Shown in pieces: positions 25,461-35,300 of a DNA stretch of 40,354 nucleotides. The DNA is from an uncultured bacterium (lineage in GTDB: Bacteria > Bacteroidota > Bacteroidia > Bacteroidales > Bacteroidaceae). The stretch lies in contig CAJMPR010000030.1 in the NCBI GenBank assembly GCA_905215345.1, positions 1 to 40,354 on the forward strand, in the 5' to 3' direction. Numbering within the stretch: the stretch's first letter is position 1; the number at the start of each line of letters is the position of its first letter. The notes beneath the pieces were generated by a model, which saw only the letters and a program-made list of their open reading frames with translations, had not been told where the DNA came from and searched no databases. Both the position numbers and the translations under genes were made by a program.

Positions 25461-25483
25461 CCATTTAAAGACCTTAATATAAA

Positions 25484-27508
25484 ATGATTATGAGAAACAA
25501 GGAAAAATTATCTTTTCAAGTACTTCTTGTTGGACTTTCGTTATTATTGTTTGCACCCTATGTGTTGTCACGGCAAAGATTCCTTTCTGAAAAAGATTAC
25601 ACTGCTTATCTTTCAGTTACTCCGGACCTTATAGTAAAGAGTCCTGATGAAAACTTAGAGGTATCGCTCTCTTGTTCCGGCAGTGAAGGAATCTCTTATA
25701 CTGTTTCCTATAAAGGGAAAATAATGTTGGAGCCTTCTCCTTTGGGGTTGGAGACAAATGTAGGTGATTTTACCAAAGCCATGGAGCTGACCGGACATAA
25801 AGTACGGGTAATAGATACCGTTTACACCCAGTCGCGTATCAAGTCTTCACGTATACATTATCTTGCCAATGAGCTGCTATGTACTTTCGCCAATGCACAA
25901 GGAAAGAAGATGGATGTAACTTTCCGTATCAGTAATAATGATATAGCTATTCGTTACACTTTGCCTCGCCAAGGCGAACGGGGAAGTGTGGTAGTAAACA
26001 GTGAAAAGACAGGTTTTCGCTTCCCTGCTCAGACTACTACTTTCCTATGTCCCCAAAGTGACGCTATGATTGGCTGGAAACGGACAAAACCCAGCTATGA
26101 AGAAGAATATGACGCGGATGCTCCAATGAATGTACGTTCGAAATATGGACATGGATATACATTTCCCTGTTTGTTCAGAATAGGAGACGATGGCTGGGTA
26201 CTTGTGAGCGAAACAGGTGTGGATAGCCGTTATTGCGGTTCGCGTCTCAGCGATGGAGTAAATGGATTGTATACCGTGGCATTCCCAATGCCCGAAGAGA
26301 ATAATGGAAACGGAACGATAGCTCCTGCTTTTGCCTTACCGGGTTCTACTCCGTGGCGTACCATTACGGTAGGCGAAACCTTGAAACCGATTGTAGAAAC
26401 CACAGTGCCATGGGATGTGGTGGAATCCCGCTATACAACAGAACATGATTATCGTATGGGACGGGGTACATGGAGTTGGATACTTTGGCAGGATGGAAGT
26501 ATTAATTACGATGACCAGATGCGTTACGTTGATTTGGCGGCATCGATGGGGTATGAATATGTGCTGATTGATAACTGGTGGGACAAGCAGATTGGGTATG
26601 CCCGTATGGAACAGCTTATAAAACATGCCCAATCCAAAGGTGTGAATGTTTTCCTGTGGTATAGTTCCAGCGGTTATTGGAATGATATAGAGCAAGGACC
26701 GGTTCATAAGATGGATAATTCCATTCTTCGTAAGAAAGAGATGCGTTGGTTACAGCAACAAGGCGTCAAAGGTATCAAGGTGGATTTCTTTGGGGGTGAC
26801 AAGCAGGAAACCATGCGCCTGTATGAAGATATTTTAAGTGATGCCGATGACCACGGTCTGATGGTGATTTTCCACGGATGTACATTACCTCGTGGTTGGG
26901 AACGGATGTATCCCAATTATGTGGGTAGTGAGGCAGTGTTAGCTTCGGAGAATCTTATTTTCAGTCAGCACTCTTGTGACGAAGAGGCATTCAACGCTTG
27001 CCTGCATCCTTTTATCCGTAATGCCGTGGGATGTATGGAGTTTGGTGGATGTTTCCTGAACAAGCGCTTGAACAAAGGAAATGATGGCGGCAGTATACGT
27101 CGTACTTCGGATGTCTTTCAACTCGCAACAGCCGTGCTGTTTCAAAATCCTATCCAGAACTTTGCATTGGCTCCCAATAATTTGACGGATGCTCCACAGT
27201 TGTGCCTTGATTTTATGAAACAAGTTCCTACTGAATGGGATGAAACACGCTTTATCGACGGATATCCCGGTAAGTACGTCGTGCTTGCGCGTCGGCATGG
27301 CGAGTCATGGTATGTGGCAGCCGTCAGTGCAACGAAGGAACCCTTGAAACTGAAAATCAATCTGCCTATGCTGGCCGATAAAACTGTTTCTTTCTATGGC
27401 ACTGACAAGAAAATGCAGCCACAACTGAAAGAGTGGAAAGTGAAAGCCAATGGAGAAGTATCTATCACCTTATTTCCACAAGACGGAGCCTTGCTGATGA
27501 CTCGGTAA
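25484..27508 (+). CDS. GH97 glycoside hydrolase, retaining subgroup (alpha-galactosidase-like)
   Basis: A 674-residue GH97 enzyme. The start at 25484 (or 25490) precedes a hydrophobic signal segment ending before residue 35. It has an N-terminal beta-sandwich (VKSPDENLEVSLSCSG), then a barrel with VPWDVVESRYTTEHDYRMGRGTWSWILWQDG. The nucleophile position reads GIKVDFF with D434. The likely acid/base is E489 in SEAVLASE, 55 residues later, matching the D415 to E470 spacing of the retaining B. thetaiotaomicron GH97 enzyme BT1871. It is therefore mechanistically distinct from the GH97 at 20162 and more probably an alpha-galactosidase-type enzyme or one acting on a related alpha-pyranose such as beta-L-arabinopyranose. 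It opens a transcription unit after a probable terminator. Confidence 0.87.
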   Translation: MIMRNKEKLSFQVLLVGLSLLLFAPYVLSRQRFLSEKDYTAYLSVTPDLIVKSPDENLEVSLSCSGSEGISYTVSYKGKIMLEPSPLGLETNVGDFTKAMELTGHKVRVIDTVYTQSRIKSSRIHYLANELLCTFANAQGKKMDVTFRISNNDIAIRYTLPRQGERGSVVVNSEKTGFRFPAQTTTFLCPQSDAMIGWKRTKPSYEEEYDADAPMNVRSKYGHGYTFPCLFRIGDDGWVLVSETGVDSRYCGSRLSDGVNGLYTVAFPMPEENNGNGTIAPAFALPGSTPWRTITVGETLKPIVETTVPWDVVESRYTTEHDYRMGRGTWSWILWQDGSINYDDQMRYVDLAASMGYEYVLIDNWWDKQIGYARMEQLIKHAQSKGVNVFLWYSSSGYWNDIEQGPVHKMDNSILRKKEMRWLQQQGVKGIKVDFFGGDKQETMRLYEDILSDADDHGLMVIFHGCTLPRGWERMYPNYVGSEAVLASENLIFSQHSCDEEAFNACLHPFIRNAVGCMEFGGCFLNKRLNKGNDGGSIRRTSDVFQLATAVLFQNPIQNFALAPNNLTDAPQLCLDFMKQVPTEWDETRFIDGYPGKYVVLARRHGESWYVAAVSATKEPLKLKINLPMLADKTVSFYGTDKKMQPQLKEWKVKANGEVSITLFPQDGALLMTR

Positions 27509-27598
27509 AGGTTTGAAGGATGTTGCTTTTATTTGATTATATAATCACTCTAAATCTATGCTTAATAAGCTGATTGTCAGTATGGGGTATGCCGGGCA

Positions 27599-27691
27599 TT
27601 TCAGTCGTATACTGAGATACCCTTAGTATACGACTGAGGTATCCTCCGTATACGACTGAGATGCCCTCAGTCACGGCTAAATATAGAGGCA
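27599..27691 (+). repeat. 22-bp-period intergenic repeat array 2
   Basis: The anchor TTTCAGTCGTATA (27599-27611) leads into 22-base units that start at 27604, 27626, 27648 and 27670. GTATACGACTGA occurs identically at 27626-27637 and 27648-27659. TCAGTCGTATAC (27601-27612) is its perfect 12-bp reverse complement, so unit 1 can form a hairpin with either unit 2 or unit 3. It lies in the gap between the second GH97 and GH51, ending 26 bases before the GH51 start. Confidence 0.8.
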
Positions 27692-27716
27692 AATATGATG
27701 TAAAAATATATCAAGA

Positions 27717-30269
27717 ATGAATACTATGAACAAGCTTAAGAATATGTGGGCAATGTGCCTGTTTCTTCTATTTTCTATTTCCTCGTATGCAGGAGTTGAC
27801 AAGTTAATGAATGAACCGGATTCGGTTTATCTCTTCTCTTACTCTTGTGCCGACGGGCATAGTGGATTAAGATTTGCATGGAGTCCCGACGGGGAGAAAT
27901 GGTTGCCCGTTGCCGAGGGTTATGATTATGTAAAATGCGACTTCGGACCTTGGGGAAGTGAGAAAAAAATGTTCCGTCCGCAGTTGCTGCAAACCCGCGA
28001 TGATGGTAAATGGCATTGCATCTGGATTGCATCGACCGGTGGAACTGTATGGGCGCATGCCACTTCCTCAGATCTTGTGAAATGGAAACCGCAGAATTAT
28101 TTTACGGTAGACGAACGTACGCGTCATATGCCTGCCAATACTCTGCCCGTTGCAGAAAAAAAAGTGTTGATAGGTAGTAGTGAGGAGAACGGATGGATGC
28201 AGAAAGTACCCTATTCCGTAGTCAGCCGGTTAGTACGTTTTGCCGGATATCAGAAAGTTCGCCAAATGCAGAATAATGAACGTACCGAACAGGATGCCGT
28301 ACGTTTTTTCGGCTTGAAGCCGCTCGAAGCAACTATCAGGGTAGAAACGGAACAGGCCAAAGCAATCAGTAATCATCTCATTGGTATCTTTTTCGAAGAT
28401 ATTAACTATGCTGCCGACGGTGGCTTGTATGCCGAACTGGTACAGAACCGTGACTTTGAGTATTCTCCGACCGACCGTGGAAACGACAGGGATTGGAATG
28501 CGCAGAAAGCCTGGGGAATGGTATCTCCCGCAGGCACATCCGGCGTGGTAGATGCTGCTATCAATATTCGTACGGAACAGCCCATCCATGCCAATAATCC
28601 GCATTATATGGAATTGTTCGTACAGACTGTAGGTGCCGGTATTTATAATGACGGTTTTGACGGTATTTGCTTGAAGAAAGGAGAAAAGTATGACTATTCC
28701 ATGTTTGCCCGCTACCCTAAAGATAAAGGTGGAAAGTTCTTAGTCCGTGTGGTGGATAAGGACGGGAAGGTCTGCGCTGCAACCTCTCTGAATGTAACAG
28801 CAAGCGATTGGAAGCAATATAAGTCAGTGTTGACGGCACAAACCGATGTGACGGAAGGACGTTTGGAACTTATTCCGCAGACTATCGGTACAGTACATCT
28901 TGATATGATTTCCCTTTTCCCACAGAATACTTTCAAAGGACGGAAGAATGGTTTACGGGCTGACTTGGCGCAGACTCTTGCCGATCTGAAGCCTCGTTTT
29001 GTTCGTTTCCCTGGCGGATGTGTAGCCCACGGAGACGGTATTGACAATATATACGATTGGAAAGGTTCTATCGGTCCGTTGGAAGCCCGCAAGCCTTTGC
29101 GTAATCTTTGGGGGTATCATCAGACACGAGGTTTGGGTTATCATGAGTATTTCCTGTATTGTGAAGATATGGGAGCCGAGCCACTACCGGTAGTCGCTGC
29201 CGGTGTGCCTTGTCAAAACTCCGGGACATGTAGTCATCATTCTAAAGACGAAATTACTTGTAAGGGACAGCAAACCGGTATCCCTATGGAGGATATGCCT
29301 GCCTATGTACAAGATGTACTTGACTTGATAGAGTATGCTAATGGAGATGCTCGAAAAACAGCATGGGGAAGGAAACGTGCTGAGGCGGGCCATCCCGAAC
29401 CATTTAACTTAAAATTTATCGGTATCGGTAATGAAGATTTGATTACCGATGTATTTGCGGAACGGTTTACCTTGATATTCAATGCCGTGAAAGAACGGTA
29501 TCCGGAAATTACAGTGATAGGTACTGTCGGTCCGTTCTATGAAGGCTCGGATTATGACGAGGGCTGGGAGCTTGCTACCCGGTTAGGAGTGCCGATAGTG
29601 GACGAACATTATTATGTTTCTCCCGGATGGCTTATTCATAATCAGGACTATTATGACCGCTACGACCGTAATAAATCCAACGTTTACCTGGGAGAATACG
29701 CGGCTCATCTGCCCGGGCGCCCCAATAATATTGAAACTGCGCTTGCCGAAGCTTTGTATCTGACTTCGGTAGAACGTAATGCGGATGTTGTAACTATGAC
29801 TTCCTATGCTCCTTTATTGGCGAAAGATAACCATACGCAGTGGAATCCTGATTTGATTTATTTCAATAACACGGAAGTAAAACCTACGGTGGGGTATTAT
29901 GCGCAACAGATGTATGGCCGGAACTCCGGTTCCTCATATATTACTTCTGCCGTAAACTTGAATAACAAGGCGGATGCAGTGAAAAAACGTGTGGGTGTCT
30001 CGGTAGTGCAAGATGAACATACGGGGGACTATATTATAAAATTAGTCAATATGCTTCCGGTGGAAGTCGCTTCTCAAGTGCAATTGGCGGGTGTGTCTTT
30101 AGTGAATCCGACGGCCACGAAAACTCTTCTCACAGGTGACCCGAAAGATAAGACGGCTAAATCTGTTTCTTCCGGTTTTGAAATAGCCGGAAACGATTTC
30201 CCATACATAATGCCGGCATACTCGTTCACTGTAATACGTATTCATCAAGAGATGGTAAAGAAAAGATAA
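27717..30269 (+). CDS. GH51 alpha-L-arabinofuranosidase with extra N-terminal propeller-like domain
   Basis: An 850-residue enzyme; an alternative start is at 27726. After the signal peptide (ending SYAG) a segment of about 180 residues shows GH43/GH32-like blade motifs (LRFAWSPDGEKWLPVAEG, MFRPQLLQTRDDGKWHCIW, ATSSDLVKWKPQNYF). The GH51 part starts near residue 200 (ISNHLIGIFFEDINYAADGG), with a carbohydrate-binding insert at about 250-400. The catalytic barrel has the acid/base E573 in IGIGNED and the nucleophile E630 in VDEHYYV, both intact. A C-terminal beta-domain completes it. GH51 removes alpha-L-Araf from arabinan or arabinogalactan side chains. The N-terminal domain is too short for a full five-bladed GH43 and probably only assists binding. 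It is 19 bases from the GH127 gene. Confidence 0.9.
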   Translation: MNTMNKLKNMWAMCLFLLFSISSYAGVDKLMNEPDSVYLFSYSCADGHSGLRFAWSPDGEKWLPVAEGYDYVKCDFGPWGSEKKMFRPQLLQTRDDGKWHCIWIASTGGTVWAHATSSDLVKWKPQNYFTVDERTRHMPANTLPVAEKKVLIGSSEENGWMQKVPYSVVSRLVRFAGYQKVRQMQNNERTEQDAVRFFGLKPLEATIRVETEQAKAISNHLIGIFFEDINYAADGGLYAELVQNRDFEYSPTDRGNDRDWNAQKAWGMVSPAGTSGVVDAAINIRTEQPIHANNPHYMELFVQTVGAGIYNDGFDGICLKKGEKYDYSMFARYPKDKGGKFLVRVVDKDGKVCAATSLNVTASDWKQYKSVLTAQTDVTEGRLELIPQTIGTVHLDMISLFPQNTFKGRKNGLRADLAQTLADLKPRFVRFPGGCVAHGDGIDNIYDWKGSIGPLEARKPLRNLWGYHQTRGLGYHEYFLYCEDMGAEPLPVVAAGVPCQNSGTCSHHSKDEITCKGQQTGIPMEDMPAYVQDVLDLIEYANGDARKTAWGRKRAEAGHPEPFNLKFIGIGNEDLITDVFAERFTLIFNAVKERYPEITVIGTVGPFYEGSDYDEGWELATRLGVPIVDEHYYVSPGWLIHNQDYYDRYDRNKSNVYLGEYAAHLPGRPNNIETALAEALYLTSVERNADVVTMTSYAPLLAKDNHTQWNPDLIYFNNTEVKPTVGYYAQQMYGRNSGSSYITSAVNLNNKADAVKKRVGVSVVQDEHTGDYIIKLVNMLPVEVASQVQLAGVSLVNPTATKTLLTGDPKDKTAKSVSSGFEIAGNDFPYIMPAYSFTVIRIHQEMVKKR

Positions 30270-30288
30270 TTAAGCAAAAAAGAGAACC

Positions 30289-32304
30289 ATGAAAAGACTA
30301 TTGACTTTGGTGTTTACTGTAGCCATAAGTAACAGTATTCTTGCTCAGAAACAAGCATCCATTCATTCAGGATATCCGATTGATCCTGTTCCTTTCACTT
30401 CTGTCAAAGTGACGGATAACTTCTGGGGACAACGTCTTAGGGCCAGCCGTGAGGTGACTATACCTCTGGCTTTCAGTAAATGTGAAGAGACCGGACGTTA
30501 TGATAATTTCGTGAAAGCTGCACACCCCAGCGAAACTTATAAAGTGGAAGGTTTTTCTTTTGATGATACCGATGTTTATAAGACGATTGAAGGTGCAAGT
30601 TATTCTTTGCAAACCTATCCTGACAAGAAATTAGAGAGGTATATTGATAGCGTGCTGGTGATTGTGGCGGGTGCGCAAGAACCGGACGGATACTTGTATA
30701 CTGCCCGTACTATGAATCCCAAACATCCGCATAATTGGGCGGGAAAAGAGCGTTGGGAGGCAGTGGAAGTCTTGAGCCATGAGTTTTATAACTTAGGACA
30801 CATGGTAGAAGGGGCGGTTGCTTACTATCAGGCTACCGGTAAGCGGAATTTCTTGGATATTGCTATTAAATACGCCGACTGTGTCTGTAAGGCGATTGGT
30901 AATGGTCCGAATCAGAAGAAGTTAGTCCCGGGACATCAGATTGCAGAAATGGCATTAGTACGTCTCTATCTTGTTACGGGTGAAAAAAAGTATCTTGACC
31001 AAGCAAAATTCTTTCTTGATGCACGTGGCACTACGAGCCGTAAGGATTTATACAGTCAGGCTCATAAACCGGTAGTGGAACAGGATGAGGCGGTAGGCCA
31101 TGCAGTTCGTGCTACTTATATGTATGCCGGTATGGCGGATGTGGCTGCCATTACAGGTGACAGTTCTTATATCAAGGCGGTTGATAAGATTTGGGATAAT
31201 ATTGTCAGTAAGAAACTGTATATTACCGGTGGCATCGGTGCTCGTCATCAAGGTGAAGCTTTCGGTGATAACTATGAATTGCCCAATCTCTCAGCTTATA
31301 ACGAGACTTGTGCGGCTATCGGCAATGTATATGTCAATTATCGTCTTTTTCTGCTGCATGGAGACGCCAAATATTTCGATGTATTGGAACGTACCCTATA
31401 CAACGGATTGATTTCGGGTGTATCTCTGGACGGTGGTTCTTTCTTCTATCCCAATCCGTTGGCATCAGACGGTGGATATAGCCGTAAACCGTGGTTTGGT
31501 TGCGCTTGTTGTCCGTCCAATATCAGTCGGTTTATTCCGTCACTTCCGGGATATATTTATGCTGTGAAAGACAATCAGGTTTATGTCAATTTGTTCCTTT
31601 CTAATAAGGCGGAACTGAAAGTGAATAAAAAGAAAGTTGTGCTGGAACAGGAAACCGGATATCCTTGGAATGGAGATATACGCGTGAAAGTGGCACAGGG
31701 TAATCAACAATTTTGTATGAATATCCGTATTCCGGGCTGGGTACGTGACAAAGTTCTTCCCGGCGATTTGTATTCATATGCCGATAACCGGAAGCTTTCT
31801 TATCGTGTGGCGGTAAATGACCAGGAAGTACAGGGAGAGTTGACAAACGGTTACCTCAATATAGACCGTAAATGGAAAAAAGGCGATGTGGTGGAGATCC
31901 ATTTTGATATGCTTCCTCGTGTTGTAAAGGCTAATGATAAGGTTACGGCAGACCGTGGCCGCGTAGCTATAGAATGTGGCCCGATTGTATATTGTGCCGA
32001 ATGGGCGGATAATGATTTCAATGTGCATAATCTTATTCTGAATCAGAAGCCAAAGTTTCAGGTGGTAGAGGATTCCGGAGTACTTTTCGGTATCAATAAG
32101 ATTGTGACCGATGCGCAAGCTTTAAATTATAACTATGCCGGAAAGTTGGCTGTCAAGGATGTGAAATTGACATTGATTCCTTATTATGCCTGGGCACATC
32201 GCGGAGAAGGTAATATGGGAGTATGGTTGCCAATCGATGTGAGTGCGTCGTCCGCCCAACCTTTGAAGACGGAGAAACAGGAGGATAATGGTTTCTTTAA
32301 ATAA
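30289..32304 (+). CDS. GH127 beta-L-arabinofuranosidase (HypBA1-like)
   Basis: A 671-residue enzyme with a signal peptide (ending SILAQ). The sequence VTDNFWGQRLRASREVTIPLAF and HPHNWAGKERWEAVEVLSHE are typical of GH127. All mechanistic residues known from Bifidobacterium HypBA1 are present at almost the same numbers: acid/base E323 (HypBA1 E322), Zn ligands E339 and C341 (E338, C340), and C407-C408 in FGCACCPSN (C417, C418, the nucleophile pair). It should release beta-L-arabinofuranose, known in hydroxyproline-rich glycoproteins and some complex pectins and arabinans. Together with GH51 next door it gives the locus enzymes for both anomers of L-Araf. Confidence 0.93.
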   Translation: MKRLLTLVFTVAISNSILAQKQASIHSGYPIDPVPFTSVKVTDNFWGQRLRASREVTIPLAFSKCEETGRYDNFVKAAHPSETYKVEGFSFDDTDVYKTIEGASYSLQTYPDKKLERYIDSVLVIVAGAQEPDGYLYTARTMNPKHPHNWAGKERWEAVEVLSHEFYNLGHMVEGAVAYYQATGKRNFLDIAIKYADCVCKAIGNGPNQKKLVPGHQIAEMALVRLYLVTGEKKYLDQAKFFLDARGTTSRKDLYSQAHKPVVEQDEAVGHAVRATYMYAGMADVAAITGDSSYIKAVDKIWDNIVSKKLYITGGIGARHQGEAFGDNYELPNLSAYNETCAAIGNVYVNYRLFLLHGDAKYFDVLERTLYNGLISGVSLDGGSFFYPNPLASDGGYSRKPWFGCACCPSNISRFIPSLPGYIYAVKDNQVYVNLFLSNKAELKVNKKKVVLEQETGYPWNGDIRVKVAQGNQQFCMNIRIPGWVRDKVLPGDLYSYADNRKLSYRVAVNDQEVQGELTNGYLNIDRKWKKGDVVEIHFDMLPRVVKANDKVTADRGRVAIECGPIVYCAEWADNDFNVHNLILNQKPKFQVVEDSGVLFGINKIVTDAQALNYNYAGKLAVKDVKLTLIPYYAWAHRGEGNMGVWLPIDVSASSAQPLKTEKQEDNGFFK

Positions 32305-32340
32305 ATTATCCTTTTTCTTCTTGCTTATCCGCACCTTTGC

Positions 32341-32380
32341 TTTCAGTCGTATAGCCGCGATACTGATAATATAAAATAAT
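32341..32380 (+). promoter_or_regulatory. third anchor motif and A/T leader element before GH2
   Basis: TTTCAGTCGTATA (32341-32353) is identical to the first 13 bases of repeat array 2. It is followed not by an array but by GATAATATAAAATAA (32365-32379), which is identical to 22184-22198 before the GH43 gene. The whole gap is 93 bases. Confidence 0.55.
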
Positions 32381-32397
32381 AAGAGAACATATTTATC

Positions 32398-35300
32398 ATG
32401 AAGAAACAGATTATTACCGGGCTGTTTGCAGCCTTAGCTGCGATTACAAATGCCCAGTCTTTTACCGAGTGGCAGAATCCGGAGGTTAATGCCGTAAACC
32501 GCGCTCCGATGCACACTAATTATTTTGCTTATGAGTCAGTGGATGCTGCCCATACAGGAGTTAAAGAACAATCGTCCCGTTTTATGACACTAAACGGTAC
32601 ATGGAAGTTCTTTTGGGTAAAAGATGCCGATGCCCGTCCCACTGATTTCTGGAAACCTAATTTCAATGACGGGGGATGGAACAATATTCCTGTTCCCGGT
32701 GTCTGGGAATTGAACGGATATGGTGATCCTATTTATGTGAATGTGGGTTATGCCTGGCGTAACCAGTTCAGAAACAATCCGCCACAGGTACCAACCGTTA
32801 ATAATCATGTTGGTTCATATCGCCGTGAAATCACCGTTCCTGCCGATTGGAAAGGTAAAGACATTATTGCCCATTTTGGTTCGGTTACTTCCAATATATA
32901 TCTGTGGGTGAACGGTAAATATGTCGGTTACAGTGAGGACAGTAAGTTGGAAGCAGAGTTTGACTTGACTTCTTATCTGAAACCGGGGCAGAAGAATCTG
33001 ATTGCCTTTCAAGTATTCCGCTGGTGTGACGGTACTTATCTGGAAGACCAGGATTTTTTCCGTTACAGCGGGGTAGGGCGTGATTGCTATCTGTATGCAC
33101 GTGATAAGAAACGTATTGAAGATATCCGTGTTACTCCGGACTTGGATGCAAGTTATAAAAATGGTTCTTTGCGTGTGGCAGTTAGTCTGAAAGGTAGCGG
33201 CAATGTTAATCTGGAACTACTGGATGCTGTCGGTAAACAGGTCGCTGTGGAAACTGCGCATGGTAATGGTACAGTTGTGATGAATGTGGAGAATCCCTAT
33301 AAATGGACAGCGGAAACCCCTTACCTTTATACGTTGCGTGCCACATTACAGGGAAGCAATGAGGTTATCCCTGTAAAAGTCGGTTTCCGTAAAATAGAGT
33401 TAAGGAATTCTCAGATTCTGGTGAACGGACAGCCTGTTCTTTTCAAGGGGGCTAATCGCCATGAAATGGATCCGGACGGTGGTTACGTGGTTTCCCGTGA
33501 ACGTATGCTTCAGGATATTCAAGTCATGAAGCAGTTTAACCTGAATGCTGTGCGTACTTGCCATTATCCCGATAATAATCTCTGGTATGACTTGTGTGAC
33601 CAATATGGTATTTATGTAGTGGCTGAGGCTAATATCGAATCCCACGGAATGGGTTACGGTAAAGAAACCCTTGCAAGACGCGCCGATTATCAGAAAGCAC
33701 ATATGGAACGTAACCGGCGTAATGTACAGCGTGGATTCAATCACCCCAGTATTATTTTCTGGTCATTGGGGAATGAAGCTGGATACGGGCCTAACTTTGA
33801 AGCTGCTTATGATTGGATAAAGGAGGAAGACCCGAGCCGTGCCGTGCAATATGAACAAGCGGGTAAGACAGGGAAAACAGATATTTTCTGCCCGATGTAT
33901 TATGGCTATGAAGGTTGTCGTGCATATAGTGAAGACACTTCGGTGAACAAACCTTTGATTCAGTGTGAATATGCTCATGCTATGGGTAACTCGCAAGGTG
34001 GTTTCAAAGAGTATTGGGACCTGGTTCGTAAATACCCCAAGTTCCAGGGTGGTTTTATTTGGGACTTTGTAGACCAATCTGTTCGTTGGACCGGTAAGAA
34101 CGATAAGATGATTTATGCCTATGGTGGTGATTTTAACCGTTTCGATGCCAGTGATATTAATTTCTGTGATAACGGTCTTATCAGTCCCGACCGTGTACCC
34201 AATCCGCATATGTATGAGGTGGGACGTATTTACCAGGATATATGGACCACGCCTGCCGATTTGAATAATGGAGAAATCAATGTGTTCAATGAATACTTCT
34301 TTCGTGATCTTTCAGCATATTCTCTGGAATGGGAAGTCCTGAAAGACGGCAAAGTTATGCGTAGCGGCCGTGTGGATAAACTGGATATTGCTCCGCAGCA
34401 AACAGCCAAAATAAAATTAGATTTAGGCAAGATTTGTGAATGTAAAGAGTGGTTGCTGAACGTTTCTTATAAATTAAAGAATCGCGAGGGCTTGCTTCCT
34501 GCCGGACATGTGGTAGCTAAAGACCAGTTGACATTGAACCCTTACAAAAGTCCTGCAATGAATTTGAAGAATTGCGAACGTAGCAATGTAGAAGTAGCGG
34601 TTCCTGCCGTGCGGGATAATGACTGGAATTATTTAATAATCTCTAATGATGCTTTTCTCGTTGAGTTCAACAAACATAACGGTTATCTGACCAAATATGA
34701 GATGAATGGTTTGAATATGATTGAAGAGGGTGAAGCTTTGACACCTAACTTCTGGCGCGCTCCTACTGACAATGATTTCGGGGCTAACCTGCAACGTAAA
34801 TACATTGCATGGAAGAATCCGGAAATCAAACTGACTTCTTTTACCCAACGTATGGAGAATAAGCAGATTATCGTGGAAGCAACTTATGAATTACCGAAAG
34901 TGTCTGCCAAGCTGAATCTGACTTATATTATCAACAATGCCGGTACCATTAAAGTGACTCAGAAACTGACAGCCGATACGAATGCAAAAGTTGCCAATAT
35001 GTTCCGTTTCGGAATGCAGTTGCCCATGCCACGTTGTTTTGAGACTATCGAATATTATGGTCGCGGTCCGGTTGAGAACTATATTGACCGAAATCATTGC
35101 ACAGATCTTGGCGTTTATCGTCAAAGTGTAACGGATCAGTTTTATCCCTATATTCGTCCACAGGAAAACGGGACAAAGACTGATATTCGCTGGTGGAAGA
35201 TGTTGAATCCTGCCGGTGACGGTATCGAGGTCGTTGCAGATGCTCCATTCTCGGCATCAGCCTTGCACTATACCATTGAATCCTTGGACGAAGGTTGGAG

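Larger units (their letters stand above)
25168..25483 (+). other. 316-base intergenic region with terminator-like hairpin and two palindromes
   Basis: This gap contains no credible gene. It holds a terminator-like hairpin (AAAGTGG pairing with CCACCTTT, 25187-25222, followed by a T run), a palindromic site ATGTTACACAACAT (25404-25417) and an inverted repeat TGTAAA-N8-TTTACA (25441-25460) just before the GH97 start. It probably marks a new transcription unit beginning with the second GH97 gene. Confidence 0.55.
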
